From: Selaginella tamariscina
Lineage: Eukaryota; Streptophyta; Lycopodiopsida; Selaginellales; Selaginellaceae
Assembly: GCA_003024785.1 (NCBI GenBank)
Contig: PUQB01000711.1
Coordinates: 1-64,000 of the forward strand
DNA length: 64,000 bases
Reading direction: 5' to 3'
The notes below the pieces were generated by a model. That model had not been told where the DNA came from. It did not search any database and worked only from the letters and a program-made list of their open reading frames with translations. Both the position numbers and the translations under genes were made by a program. Shown piece after piece: positions 12,240 through 24,567 of this stretch (the stretch's first letter is position 1; each line of letters begins with the position of its first letter).

Positions 12240-13000
12240 TTATATCACATTAAAAAATCCTTAAAATATTATTTAAAGGTTTTTATTCACACTATTGGAT
12301 AAAATAAAAATACCATATCGTTATGATTTATAAATAAAATATCACATCATTAAACAAGGGCAACATCAAAAGCAGAAAGATCAAAAATAAATAAATACAT
12401 TAAAAGAAGAAATTAGGTTTACTTAAATATGTCATCAATTATTTATAATAAAATATCATATCATTAAAGAAAGAAAGATTTGAAAATGGCAAATACCAAA
12501 AATGATAAGTGCTTTCTGGTTTATAAATAAATTACCGTATTGTTAGAGAAAGCTTAAAAAAAAGAAATACTTTAAAAAATTAAGGTAACGTAAATATGCC
12601 TTACCATATCATTAAATTAAAACTAGAATATGAAACTATATATTTATAAAATCTAATATAAACACAAAACCAAAATTTAATAAATTTGATAATTAAAGCA
12701 TAAATTTAATAATTTATAATATTTAAATTTAATAAATTATAATTAATATAAAACATAAATTTAATAAATTTAATTATTAAAACATAAATTTAATAGATTG
12801 TAATAATTAAAATTAATAAATTATAATTAAATATATTATTAGATTAAATTATTATATTTTTTATAAAAAAATCGTGAGAAAGAATAATAAAAATTGACCA
12901 ATTATTTAGAAATTTTCACGTATAAATTTTGTTAATGATAAAGTAAAATCAAAGTGATTCTCGTTATATAAGTTAAATAGGCTTACATGCCATCACGTAC
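12240..13000. other. AT-rich intergenic DNA
   Basis: Dominated by short variations of taaatttaataaatt and similar. No reading frame, repeat boundary or RNA gene is recognised. Confidence 0.6.
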
Positions 13001-13736
13001 CTTATAAACGTTGGAAAGTTAATAAATTACATAGAAAAGAGATTCCACTTTGTAAAAATGCAGTTCGATCTATAATGTAGTAATACGGAAACTGTAGCCT
13101 GGTTAAGGCCTTTGTTACATTAGACATTGTTAAGGCCTCCATGTACGCAGAGTCAAATAAGAAAGGAAAACACCCATATAACCTGAACAACCAAACTGAA
13201 AACCGTGTAGAAATAATGAGTCCAAAAGTAGTTCCCAACGTATCCAAAAATCGCAATCCACAGTAGACTGATACATCAGTAAGTGAATAAGCAAAACGCA
13301 ATCCTTAGCACGCCTTGGTCCAATAGCGATCATGCCAGGGGAGCTTTCTATCTGTAAGTCAAAACAAAGATACAACCTAGAAGCAAGTACTCAAGCTGCT
13401 TAAATCGCTGCAAGGGCACAACATAAATCCCTGCATCCAGGCACTACAGTTTACCTCATAAATCTGCAATGGCACGATAATGCCAAGGCAGAGAACGATC
13501 CAAAAGGGGCTATACGAAAGGAAAAAGATCTGCGAGGGCGCTAGCCACAAGCTTGCAGCTGCGAATGCGGGAGACAAAACACATTGGATCTACATTCAAT
13601 GCAGACATTCCCTTGCTACCTCGGGCCCTCGCATCCTTCCCTCCCGCCATTTCCAAAATCTCGAACAGCCCAATCAAATGCCGGGTTCTATAATCGGGGT
13701 TTGTAAGAACCCTAAAATCGTGGAACCCTAGTCACA
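13001..13736. other. GC-richer 5' region of the Crinkler-like gene
   Basis: Base composition changes to near-balanced here. Open frames on both strands (13002-13301 minus, 13480-13731 plus) have no family resemblance and look like chance. It may hold the promoter and leader of the gene that follows, or be part of the same transferred block. Confidence 0.35.
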
Positions 13737-15553
13737 ATGGAGATGGAGGGGATGGAGCGTGCTGCGAAGAAGGTGCGGCGGCGCCGCGATTTCAAAGCTT
13801 GGGGTGCGCTGAACACCTCAGAGCATTTTTGGGTGGCGTGGGAGGATTTTCAGGACTGAGAGATGGCTGCTCATCACGGGTCCGTTTCAATCAGGCAAGT
13901 CGTCCTTAGCGTATGCACTGGCCGAGGCAGCAGCGAAGGAATGGATTAGTTTAGTGACTACGCTCACCAGCGATATGGTGGACGCTGCCAATGATTCAAC
14001 TCTGAGTAACACGGAGGCAAGTGACAAGTTCTTCGCTCTCTTGGCGGAAGCAATCGAATTTGACAGCTGGGGAGTCTTGAAGAAAGCGCCGCTCAGTAGT
14101 GAAAGGCCGCGAGCTGGTATGATGCAAGTGCTCAGACTTCTGCAAAAGGGTTCTTCTGGGGAGCCCGACGTTATCTGGTTCATCGATGAAGCTGCTCTCT
14201 TGAACGAGATTACGAGGCCGAATATCATCAGATCGTTTTTGAGCGGATGAGAACTTGCAAAGAAAGAAGTAGGGATCGAGGGGTGTACCGTCTACGTAAT
14301 TTTGCACTCGTTGGCACAGCGAAAACGCGGATGCTTTTTGCAAATGCAAGGGAAGAGCGAATTCTGGAGGCAGGAGAAGCCTACATCACATCGTCTCCAT
14401 CTAATCGCCACGACCCTTATAATCCTTTGCCTCCTGGTGTTCCTATTTCAGCTCTCAGTATGGAGCGGAACCGAGAGTCGGACCTTCTTCGACAGGAGGA
14501 CATATTCAGTATGCTTCGGCGTTATGGATTGGAGCACGGTATCACCTTCCGCATTGGCAAAGATGGAGACAACGACCAGAACACGCAGGCCTTGGAAAAG
14601 ATTGCGGCTGACATCTACAAACGAACCAACGGCTACAAGGGAATGGTGGGCTCATGCTGTGAGTATTTACAAATGAAGGGCATCCGCTCGTGGACGAGGT
14701 GGAAGCGGGAGGTGCGAGATGGATATGTTACCAGGTACGTCCTGTACTTCAAATTCTTTTCGCATATACTGTCCGATGTTCCCACGTACTCGGAGCGGCT
14801 GCGAAACCTCATACTAGAATGCGTCAACTCAGGTTGTGGCGTCCCGTTTCAAGATAGAGACATGAATTGGGTGCTTCCAGCTGTGAATGACGGAGTGCTT
14901 GCTGTCGGTCCTGGCGATTCGATCAACCTGACTTCAGCCCTCCTGCTTGGTGGGGCTGTCGGCTCACGTGTACTGAGCCGGCAGATCGTGTCGACACATT
15001 TGAAGATGCTGTGCGTTCGTCCTTCAGATATATGAAGCCACGCCGTCTCTTAACGAATGAAGTCCTCAACCAAAATGGTCAGCCTTCCGAATACATATGG
15101 CAGTCAGAGTTCCTCTTGGCTTTAAAATTCGTGCTGGATTCAGGCTATAACGGGTGCAGGTATGTAGTTTTGGTAAAGAGGAACAAGCGTGGGCAGAGGA
15201 TAGACTTCTACCTTAGGAATGCTGGATCTCCAAACAAGGCCTTTGAGGTCCAAGGCAAAGGGGATGCTCAATCGATCAAAGCTCACATTGCAAGGTCAGA
15301 AAAGTACAGGCGACTCTATCCAGGCTACGAGATGAACTATGTTTATTTCACCGTTGGGGAGGACGAAGCGAAGGCTACAATTGAAAGCGAGAGTTTGAGG
15401 TTCGGCAACATCAAATGCTGGTTTGTGCAGTACCTTCCAGAGGACAACGAATGGAACATCGAGCAGCTGCACGTAGGCTCAGGCTGGCATTCGGTGCGCC
15501 TTGGTCCCCCTTCCGACTATCCCAGGTTTATGTTCGACACCAGGCAGTTTTAG
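13737..15553 (+). pseudogene. Crinkler/RHS-like protein: P-loop NTPase plus PD-(D/E)XK-like nuclease domain, frameshifted
   Basis: Intronless and GC-richer than its surroundings. After a short basic N terminus, GPFQSGKSS near 13880 is a Walker A motif and DVIWFIDEA near 14165 a Walker B motif. Downstream FALVGTAKTRML (14296-14333) and ITFRIGKDGDND (14540) follow the order of Crinkler/RHS-type STAND-like NTPases. The C-terminal part (15011-15553) has YIWQSEFLLALKF, RIDFYL, AFEVQGKG and a Tyr-rich end, the pattern of the restriction-endonuclease-fold domain in this class, although the last catalytic Lys of E-x-K is not obvious (EVQ). The frame changes three times: near 13855, near 14245 and near 15010-15035. 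Proteins of this class are eukaryotic effectors or toxins and are often spread by transfer. There is no ubiquitin-like header domain. Whether the breaks are decay or consensus error is open. Confidence 0.68.
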
Positions 15554-15559
15554 ATTGTG

Positions 15560-16660
15560 GGTTTTACACTATTGACTGTTGAAAAGTTGCATTGACTGGA
15601 ACATGCAATATATTTGTTTTGTATTACAGTCACTGTGATTTTCTGTTGGTCTTATTATGTTGACTTCAAATCCAGTTAAGTAATCGATTAAGACTGCTCG
15701 ATTGGAAGTCAGTTTAGGCAACTCTATTGAAAGAAAAAGAATATATACACAATTTATCCTACTATTTACCTTCACTCCTTTCATAATGAAGTTCTTGTGA
15801 GCAGTTGTAGTTGTTACTAAGAAGGTTGGGTTCTTGGCAAGTGATATGGCCACTTTATTATCATTGTAGAGAAGAGTTGGTTCAGGTTGAGGAAATCCCA
15901 TCTCTGCAATTAATCTCCACAGTTAAGTATGTCATATCGTCATAGAATGTTCTCAATGCTATATTGTTGAGATATTTGATAAGTGTTCTAGATTTGCAAT
16001 CATGTTGAATCTGCATGCTAAGAAAATGGCTTAAGTCTCCCAGGTCAGTCGTATAAAAACAACAAGATCTCCATGTTTTGAATATCCTTGGAGTGCTTGG
16101 AGGTGATGATAAGGTCGTTCATATATAAAACTAAAATGACATGAGCAAGATTAGTTTTTTTTACGTAGTCGTAATGGCTACGCACAAAACCAGTCTTACG
16201 AAGGTATTTGTTAATGATCTTATATCAAGCATGTGGTGCTTGTTTAATGCCATAGACTACTCAATGTAGAGAACAAGTTTGCCCATCTAAAAGGCACATA
16301 TGTTACGTGTGCAATTGGACCGTAACAACATATACACTTCCTCTTCAAGATTGCCTCAGTTTTGACATTCATTTGAGCGAGTTCCTAGTCATGAGCTGTT
16401 GTAAGTGTCCAAAGTGCCCGTGCAGAGGTCAACCTGACCACATGGGAAAATGTTTTATGAAAATCAATTCTTGGTGATTGAGAGAATCTTAAACTGGGTT
16501 ACATACCCAAGTTCATCATACTTAACCTTAAAATCCCACTTACTCTTGCGAACTGAATATACGAAGTGAAACTAAATGAATTGATCATGGATCCAATCAT
16601 GAAGTACAATGGAGAAAGATGAAGCGACGCGTCTAAACTGACCAGCTGGACTAAGTTGAC
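15560..16660 (-). pseudogene. Ty1/copia polyprotein relic (RNase H end and RT pieces)
   Basis: On the minus strand 15569-15901 begins PEPTLLYNDNKVAISLAKNP, the RNase H segment of Ty1/copia elements (family form: YCDNQAAIALAKNP), followed by a degenerate HKNFIMKGVKV block. Upstream on the same strand (about 16050-16300) remnants of the RT YVDDL region and the GxxQAP block can be traced across many frame breaks. No LTRs are found. It is an old, heavily decayed copy. Confidence 0.55.
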
Positions 16661-18014
16661 GTGGAGTGCACTTCATTTGCAACACTCCCACTGAAACTGC
16701 ACAAAACCGCAACTAATTGTAAATCTGAAGGCCAAGATGATCGCGGTGGCTTCGAACGCAATCTAGCTGAAGGGGTTGGTGAAGATGTCAGCAATGTTCT
16801 CTTGTGTAGGGAGGGCAGAACTCTAGCTGAACCTTCTGTAGGGATTGTTGCTCACAAACAAAATGATGATGCACATCAAAATGTTTCATACGAGCGTGGA
16901 AGCAAGGATTTCTCAAGACTGCAATACAGCTACGATTATCACACCTAATAGGAGTAGGTGGATAGGAAGGTCGATTGCTGCCACTGCTGGAACTTGATGA
17001 AGCGTCAAAATTGTGATGAGTGTTGGAGCTGGAAGAAGCAGCTTATGAGGTTGCCAAGTATTTTGCCTATGTACTCGATGTAGCAACAAGGGATTGCTGC
17101 TTGCTGACCCAACTGATAGCCGCACTGCCAAGATTAAAACAGTAATCAGCTGTAAACTTCCGAGTATCTTGATCACCAGCATAATCTGCATCACTGATTC
17201 ACTATATGTATACCCCTCCAAGTGGAGTGATTGTGCTTGATAGTTATAGTACAAGTTGAGATTAATTGTACCCTTTAAGTACTTGAAGATGCGCTTGACT
17301 GCTATCCAGTGTTGCTATCCAGTGTTGACGCCTTGGATTTGCAAGAAACTTGTCTAACAGAATACGCCAAATCAGGTCGTGTGCAGACCATTGGAAACAT
17401 CAGACTCCCTACAGTGCTTTTTTTAAGGAATTGTGGCCATCTCCTCAACTTCTTCTGAATTCTGAAGACTCATATCAGCAGTTAATTTGAAGCCCACTTC
17501 CATCTACCATAGTGTAAATGCTCCAAAATATCTTGGATATACTTAGCTTGGCCCAAGAATGTTAATCCCTTCTCACAGTTGCGCACAATCTCAATGCCCA
17601 ATTCCTCTAGATTCTTCATAGCAAATTCATTGCTAAGTGCCACCAGCCTACTGTAAATGAGCAGAATTGTTGTGAGTTAGAAGGCCGTCATCAACGTAAA
17701 TGCCCAGTATGATAAAGGTGTCCTTCTCCCACTAAATGTAAAGGCTGGATCAGTGCTGCTCAAGTTGCAGGAGAAGATATCAAACTTGTTATAACACTGT
17801 CGTGGTGACTGCTTAAGGCCATAAAGTGCCTTTCTAAAGTTTGCAGGCATTCTTTATCAAGAATGACAAAGCCTTCAGGCTGTAGCATATAGATGTCTTC
17901 TTCCAAATCGCTATATAAGAATGCGTAGTAAGTCATGATCCTACACTTGCAAACATAGTCAATGCCTGAATATAGTAGTTTACCACTGGGGCAACATCTC
18001 TTTACAGTCAACAC
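16661..18014 (-). pseudogene. Ty1/copia reverse transcriptase/RNase H relic
   Basis: On the minus strand 17760-18014 contains DLEEDIYMLQPEGFVI, the copia RT block, and then ECLQTLERHFMALSS. Further along, near 17380-17400, a frame reads MFPMVCTRPDLAYSVRQV, and near 17270-17310 a frame reads WIAVKRIFKYLKGTINL, both standard copia RNase H landmarks in the right order. Stops and frame breaks occur throughout. The order (RT at high coordinates, RNase H at low) confirms minus orientation. It could be part of the same element as the 15.6-16.7 kb relic or a second, overlapping insertion, because both contain an RNase H segment. Confidence 0.65.
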
Positions 18015-18072
18015 TGAATTTTGAGAACAGCCCTTTGCGACTAGCTGAGCTTTAACAATGAGCTAAAGATCG

Positions 18073-18201
18073 TGGCTTTTGTTTAAAAAGCCACTTTAAG
18101 ATTGACTTGGTTATGCAAAGACTTTTTAGTTACGAAACTACTATGCAAAAGTAGTGGAAAGTCTCCACATGACTAAGTCAATTTTAAAGTGGTTTTCTTT
18201 T
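18073..18201. mobile_element. Fold-back (MITE-like) element
   Basis: The left arm (about 18085-18126, aagccactttaagattgact and on) is complementary to the right arm (18158-18201, gactaagtcaattttaaagt and on) with a few mismatches, around a 30-base core. The whole unit could form a hairpin. No clear target-site duplication is seen. Confidence 0.55.
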
Positions 18202-19300
18202 GTGAGAATTTATCGAATAAATGAAGTGGATACGATAGTGTATTTAAATTACATATAATTAATTATATTTATTTTATCAGAATCAATATAATTATTTATT
18301 ATCTAGAGATTTTATTTTGCCCAAATTATCAAAAATATAAACAAACTCACCACTATTCAACTGGCACTTCGTATATTTGCAAGGAGGAGCTTACCCAATA
18401 CACACCTTTCCGGTGTTTGAGGTGCTCTTTTCCGGCTCCTTCAGCCATATACTCTACATACATGCGATATGTAGAAAAGATATAGTTTTAGCACGAAGGC
18501 ATACTTAGAAAATTTAGTTAAGTCCGGAAACCACCCAATTTTAAAATCTGGCTAAGTGTTAACACGTTGTTTAGTGAATTTATCTAAGTGTTAAATCATA
18601 ATTAACACTTAAATATTTTCTAAATGTCTAACAATTAGAAAAAGCTCATTGAGAAAGGGACCCAATCCCTCAGATATGCAAGTAGAGGAGTCCCCCAACC
18701 TGCATAACTCTCTGTGGAGCACCGCTGCACCCTAGAGGAGAGGCATCCCTCTACCTCGCCAAACCTAGCTTCACCCTGGCCAAGTTGTGGACTCAACTCC
18801 ACAACATGCTTAACTTCCAGCCCGAAGCCCAAGTTTGGCTCACAACATGCATAGCTTGAGCCCGAATTCCAAGTTGTGGGTACTGGTTCGCCCCCACAGC
18901 AACTTGGGCATGATCGGGTTTGCTAATCAGACTTAATATTAAAGTGTCAGTTTTCAATAAAATAAATATTTATTTAAAATTTTGTGTATGTACTAACATT
19001 TGACGACCTTGTCATCGTTTATACTCACGCAAGATCTGACTTGCATTCTCCAAATTCCTCTCAGGCTCTCAAGTTGTTTTGCATGGTGAGTAGCCTTTCT
19101 GCTGTACTCTGTACTCGATCACCTCGTTGCCTTTCTCCTACTCTCCAAGATGGCTTCAACTTCGTATTCTTCACCCGTTGAAAGAATCACCGGTTTTGGT
19201 CGTATGTGTGCCATCCTAAATCCATCACCTACACAGGATGAAGTCCATTGTGATGCTCACCTAGGGTCTTGAAGGAATTGGATACTCTAAAGTAGCCCAC
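18202..19300. other. Spacer, no supported gene
   Basis: An AT-rich part (18202-18620) is followed by a GC-richer block (18640-18910) that repeats cccgaa..ccaagttgtggg-type words and encodes nothing recognised. 18984-19300 has short open frames only. Nothing else is seen. Confidence 0.4.
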
Positions 19301-19304
19301 CTGC

Positions 19305-19660
19305 GTGGGTAACAATCAGAATGTGCAGTTTCCCGCTTTGAAACTGCTGAAATTGCAGGTGCACAACATGCTTTGTCAATCTTATCAAAGATCAAGATGC
19401 CCTGGGAACAAACGCAAATCGATCTCAATGAACTTATGGGACGTATTGTTGCTCAGACTGGTTTCAAGACGTTTTTCAGCGCACCAGAAAGAAAGGCTCG
19501 ACGTCGACATTGGAGTGTTAAGATATCCAAATAACGATCAACCATATTTTAAGGTACATGTACATAGCATTCTTCCTTGTATATAAAGTTCAAAGTTTTG
19601 TGCAGACCGGGGGTAATCTCTAATCCTGCCCCCAACCCAACACTAAAATGTGTGTTTTAC
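19305..19660 (+). pseudogene. Family U, copy 3: fragment with exon 3 and flanking introns
   Basis: The match starts inside intron 2 (aatcagaatgtgcagt), passes through the acceptor ttgcag into exon 3 (from about 19359: a hinge like VHNMLCQSYQRSRCP in a shifted frame, GRIVAQTG-like, YPNNDQPYFK), then intron 3 up to ttttgtgcag at 19605. There the sequence jumps directly to accgggggtaa, so nearly all of exon 4 is missing while the start of intron 4 remains. After 19660 the similarity stops. Exons 1, 2 and 5 are absent. Confidence 0.7.
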
Positions 19661-19920
19661 ATTGAAGAAGCTGCTCTTAGTGAAACACCATAATACATCA
19701 ATGTCTAGGCACAGTGGAGTGCATAGGATAATGGGGCTCTTCAAGAGGCATTATCACTAGCCTAAGATGTTGAAAGACGTTAAAAAATATATTAAGAAAT
19801 GCCTTCATGTTAGCAAACAAAGTACAAAAGTCGACAATGAGCATTTTAAATGTCAAGGTTATTAAATTTCAAGTGCTAATCTTTTTAATTTTATTATTTA
19901 AAATGCTAATTGTTTACAGG
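19661..19920. other. Spacer between two oppositely oriented U fragments
   Basis: No coding signal; includes a purine-rich stretch and a short AT-rich end. The two U fragments on either side point away from one promoter-bearing end, as expected of a rearranged inverted duplication. Confidence 0.4.
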
Positions 19921-19924
19921 AAAA

Positions 19925-20251
19925 TCTGCACTGGGCCACTGAACCATCAACCTTGAAAATGTTTACGTCAATCTTGATCAACTTATCAATTATATCAATG
20001 CCATCGTCCATAGGCTTGATCAGCGAGTTTTGCTGGAAGGCACTAACCACATTATCCCATGTCCTTTCCTCTGGAGGTATTTTCCCTATGAGCTTGATGG
20101 TTCTAGTAATCATTACTTTGAGATGATCATCTAGCTGTTTGATAGTACTGCCGTTGAGCTTCCCAAAGGAAAGTTACATGAATGCCTTGAATGATTTAAT
20201 GATCTCTGAAATGGTTTTCTCGCAGAATACATCATTCAAAGTAACAGCCAT
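19925..20251 (-). pseudogene. Family U, copy 4: exon 1 and part of exon 2, minus strand
   Basis: The ATG is at 20251 (reverse strand) and exon 1 reads MAVTLNDVF followed by ISEIIKSF, as in the 54 kb copy. Intron 1 and the start of exon 2 are deleted: the frame goes directly from the exon 1 end into the FGKLNGSTIKQLDDHLKVM segment, then MDDGID and NIFKVDGS, and stops at the MITE-free edge near 19925. The promoter is retained upstream (see 20321-20326). It is clearly non-functional but preserves the promoter block. Confidence 0.75.
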
Positions 20252-20320
20252 AAATAGATACCTAAGACAGATGATACGGAACTAGATAAGATGAATGAGA
20301 TCCACTGCAAACTGCTGAGC

Positions 20321-20326
20321 TTTATA
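20321..20326 (-). promoter_or_regulatory. TATA box of family U copy 4
   Basis: TATAAA on the minus strand inside gctttataaagctcagcag, followed by gtttgcagtggatctcattc, identical in layout to 53949. Upstream, the cagtacttaaaattaa block is a decayed version of the 23-base palindrome at 53916. Confidence 0.6.
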
Positions 20327-20344
20327 AAGCTAGGAATCCGTAAT

Positions 20345-23332
20345 TAATTTTAAGTACTGATTAACAAGAGAATATTCTTTTCCGGTTGTCATTATTTGTC
20401 TCGGTCTGTTCCTTATTACATGTTTGGCAAGGTCGGCCACTTTCAATTGCTAAGGCCACCAAAATTGCTGACTTTTACAACTGCATTCATATTTTCATAT
20501 TAAGTGGTTAAAAAAAATTAAGTGGTCAATAAAGTTAAATATTAAGTGGTTCAATAAAATAAATTTATATAGTGTTCAAATTTAATTAAAATTCTCACTA
20601 TGGTAAAATAATAACTTAGAAGACATAAAGTAATAAATATATATATTATGAGCCTGTGGGTGTGATTTGCACATTAATTAATAATTAACATATAATAGAT
20701 TTGTTCTTTTCATTTGGTTAATTATGAGGTAAATCTTACAAATTTCTTAATTCATAGTCTTAAGTTTGATGAGCATCAGATTTAAATCAATATTATTTAG
20801 CATGATTAATTATTAACCTAACTGAATAGTACGTGAAGAGACTCTTAAGGAAGATTTGGTTAAAAACTAATTGATTCCATGAAGTGTGAAAACAATATCC
20901 TGAATTACAATCTCTTAAGTAAAAGGCCAACCCAAACAGTGATATGGGTTATTAATACATCTTAATAACGTATTATGGGATAATACCAATATATTTTAAT
21001 CGTACGATAATTTTTACATATTTAATTTTAATGTTAAATTTTATGGTTATTTTTACATATCTAATTTTAAGCTTAGAGAGTGTAATTTTCTTTTTTAAAC
21101 CATATGGTTAATTTAAAATATTGTATTAAATACATTACATTGTATTAAAATCACATTTTTGATTTTAAAATTTAATTTATAAATTATATATTTAATTTAA
21201 ACTTAATTAAATTTCATATCTAAATATAAATCCCATTACTAATTTAAATATTAAAATTAAAATTAAGAATAATAATATTAATGTTACGATGAATTTGCTA
21301 TTGTTACAAAGTTATAATGAAATCACTTGTGTTACTTTTAACTTAAATTTTTTTAATATAGTAACTTTTATCTTAATTTTTTAACATAATTTTTTTTTCT
21401 AGCATATTTATTTCTACTTGTTGTTGTCCTATTTGTTCAACCTAATGTTTTTTTAATGTATTTATTTTTGCCTTAATTTCTTATCATTTTTATTATTGTT
21501 GTTATGATTTGCGCAAGTTAATTCAATTTTTGTTTAAATATTTGCTTTTGCTTCTAAATTTTTTTCTTTTAAATTGTTTTTACATTGTTTTTGTTGTTGC
21601 CTTAATCTCTTATAATGTTCTCTCATGACAATGTGTAAATACAAATTTATGATCCTTAAAATTAATTTACATACACAAAGACGCATGCATGTACATATAT
21701 ATATTAACACACATATAGATATGTCATGATAATATAAAGCCTCTAAATTAAGCCCCCTCTTCTATGTAAAATCCCCACTAGGGACTACCATTTGAAAATT
21801 TTAATTAAATTAAAATAATTTAAACCTTATAATTACATGTTAAAACTAATTAAATTATGCCAACAAACTTATCGCCGGTTGATGTTCTTCTTAAATTTTG
21901 GATTCGCCTTTGTTTAATTCAAACCCATGCGATTAGGGAATCTTCATTCACTTGTGCGCCCTGAGATTAAACATAATTTCCATAATTTATTTTTAACTTG
22001 ATAAGCATCTTATTATGTTTAAAGAGACGGTGCTCTTGATTTTTATTCTTGCTAGCACAACCGGTCCAACAAAAACTCAATCATGCCCATGTATAATATG
22101 AATCCTATATAAATTGATTTCTTCGTAGACCTTTGCAAATGTCTCTCCCTCTCCTTGTTCATGCATTTCCGGTCGACCATTTTGACAAACATTGATGGGA
22201 ACATCATGCTCCATCTCCATCTGCCCCCTTGTGTATTCATCCTCTTCTTTGCCCCCAAGAACCCTAATTCCTCACGGCCTCCTCAGTGGATACATCAGCC
22301 CCCACCCGTACGTATCCGTACAAAAAAACTTGAACCTTGTGACAAACATATACGGATGCTTCTAAATTTAAAACTTCTTCTTTTTGAGATTAATTATAAA
22401 ACATGTACTCTCTTTCACACACACATGCACAATATTTACAATTGTATTTTCTTATTTATAAATTATATACTATATGATTTTTATTGATATGCTTAAATTT
22501 TATGTTATTTTTATTGATATTTATACATGCACATTACTTAAATTCTCTATAAGCAACTCAAAACTCAATTTGGAATTTTTTGATGCTAAACATTGATATT
22601 TCATTATATAATTATCACTTTTTTGTAGTGTATTCTTATCGTTATTTTGTTTTTCTGCATTTTTCAGGTGCTTTGTTGCCACTATCTTTGCGTAGAAAAT
22701 GTCAACAGAGGATTTGGGATCAGAACGACGCTTATAAGGTCGTTTATAGGTGCTTTGAATTTTTAAGGGTTGCTATATGATTATATAATTATCTCATTTT
22801 GAGTGATATTATTACATTTTTATAGGTGCTCAACTCACTTGTATTAAACCAGCTTGAGATAAGTTTGTAATTAAAATATACTAGTGTATTGATTGATGTT
22901 TAATCGTTCAGAGGGACATCAGTTCGTTTAGAGGGACATCGAACCCATAAATACACCATCTTATCAAAATCGCAAGCATATCGGTATAATTGCACTAGTT
23001 GTATAATGATATAGCAATGTGAATTGTGCAATGTTACTATTGTAAGAAAATCACCTACATTTGCCTAGTCGTTGGGCCCTAGTACTCGGCGTTATCTACG
23101 TTACTAAAAACCTAAATATACACACATATGTATGCATATATATTGTTAAAAAAACGAAATAAAAATAAACACTAAAAATATTTATACGCTGTACAAACAC
23201 ATAATGACAAACCAGCGTTCAAAAAATGGAGCCCCACCATTCTTACTATTAATTATTATTCATAATGAAAGATTAGAAGTCAGGAATTTTGGTGGCATTA
23301 ATCAATTATAACCATAGCTCCAAAAAAATTAT
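20345..23332. other. AT-rich intergenic DNA
   Basis: Long AT-rich DNA with T-rich stretches at 21350-21620 and CA/TA runs near 21680 and 23110. Open frames at 22155-22487 and 22580-22780 have biased composition and no family resemblance, so I do not call them genes. Confidence 0.55.
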
Positions 23333-23337
23333 GAACC

Positions 23338-23560
23338 TTTAACAGTCCTGCCCACAACATGCTTAATAGTAGTAAGCTGCCTCACTCACCACCCAATTGT
23401 AAAGCAAGAGCTCATCCCCGAGCTAGGACAATCTCCCCGCAATTCTCCACGCTCCAGGTCCTCGTAAGCTCTCACTCTCTTCGCTACCCCAAAAGCCCTT
23501 ATACTATATTTATATATATTATAAATATAGTGTGCTATTATGGGCATACAGTCTCTCACA
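23338..23560 (-). repeat. 3' LTR of element B
   Basis: About 223 bp, ends in CA on the plus strand, and matches 34236-34440 over nearly its full length (cctcactcaccacccaat, tatagtgtgctattatgggc). A polypurine tract lies next to it on the minus strand (plus-strand ttcctcccccctt at 23561). The starting TG has become TT. Confidence 0.85.
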
Positions 23561-23610
23561 TTCCTCCCCCCTTATTGAAGTCCTTGTCCTTAAGGACGTA
23601 TTGTGCACAT

Positions 23611-24501
23611 TCAAGTTTTGCAGTGTAGCTTTGGAGGAGGTGGGACTGGACTATCATCATCTTGGGTTTCACCCTTGTGTCCATCATCCGTCTCTAGATT
23701 CACATGCACGTTGTCACGTACAAGAGCAGTCTTCAACTGACTCACATGAAAGATCGGATGAAGTTGCACTCCTGCAGGTAGGTGCAACTTATACACTACT
23801 TCATTAACCTGCGCAATAACCTCAAATGGACCAGCATAACGAGGTGCAAACTTATCTAACTTGCTTGCTTTGAGCTGAGTTATAGATCCCTGCTTAAGAG
23901 ACGAAGAAAATACCACTCGTAGATATACCTTATCTCCAACCTTGAACTGCCAATAAGAGCGTTTTGCATTAGTACTCTATCTTGAGCTTTAAGCAAGTTC
24001 TTCCTACAAATTAGGGATTTCTTCCAGTTCTCCAACAAGGCTACGAGCTTGTTGATAAGTACCAAGCTTACTCCACTAAATACCCACATCGGCTGGAGTT
24101 CTTGGATGCCTACCATGATATGCATAATATGGATTGTAACCCAAGCCACTATGCATACTGTTGTTGTAAGCAAACTCTGCTAATGGCAAAAACTTATCCC
24201 ACTACCCCGGTTTCTCTCGGACACTTGCTCGTAACATATCCTCCACAATTTGATTCACCTGCTCAATTTGCCCATCATTTGAGGGTGATCTCCACTAGAA
24301 AAATTCAATCGGTTGATAAAGCTCGACAAAACGACACCCAAAAAGAATTGGTGAATTTGGAGTCACGATCGTTAATGATGTCAACGACATTCCATGCTTC
24401 GAAAACACTTGAGTCAAATAGACCACAACTAACTCCTTGCTGGTTACATTCCCCTTCAACGGAATGAACTTAGCATACTTGGTCAAGCGATCAATAATCA
24501 C
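23611..24501 (-). pseudogene. Element B integrase, C-terminal pieces
   Basis: 23611-23916 reads LDKFAPRYAGPFEVIAQVNE and then LHPIFHVSQLKTAL, the GPF/Y-type C-terminal integrase segment. 24295-24501 reads MIIDRLTKYAKFIPLK, the start of the integrase catalytic core (family form: VVDRLTKYAHFIPL). The stretch between them is frame-broken. The remaining N-terminal integrase lies beyond element A at 30702-31000. Confidence 0.75.
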
Positions 24502-24567
24502 CTAAATTTGCTCATTCTGCCTCACCGTGTGTGGCATATGAGTGATGCTCAGCCTTAATCATTTGGC

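Noticed and set aside
13002-13577. Minus-strand open frames with hydrophobic segments upstream of the Crinkler-like gene
   Set aside because: No start context, no family resemblance, and overlapping frames on both strands; treated as chance.
22155-22780. Two plus-strand open frames in AT-rich DNA
   Set aside because: Composition follows the AT-rich background, and there is no motif and no splice structure.
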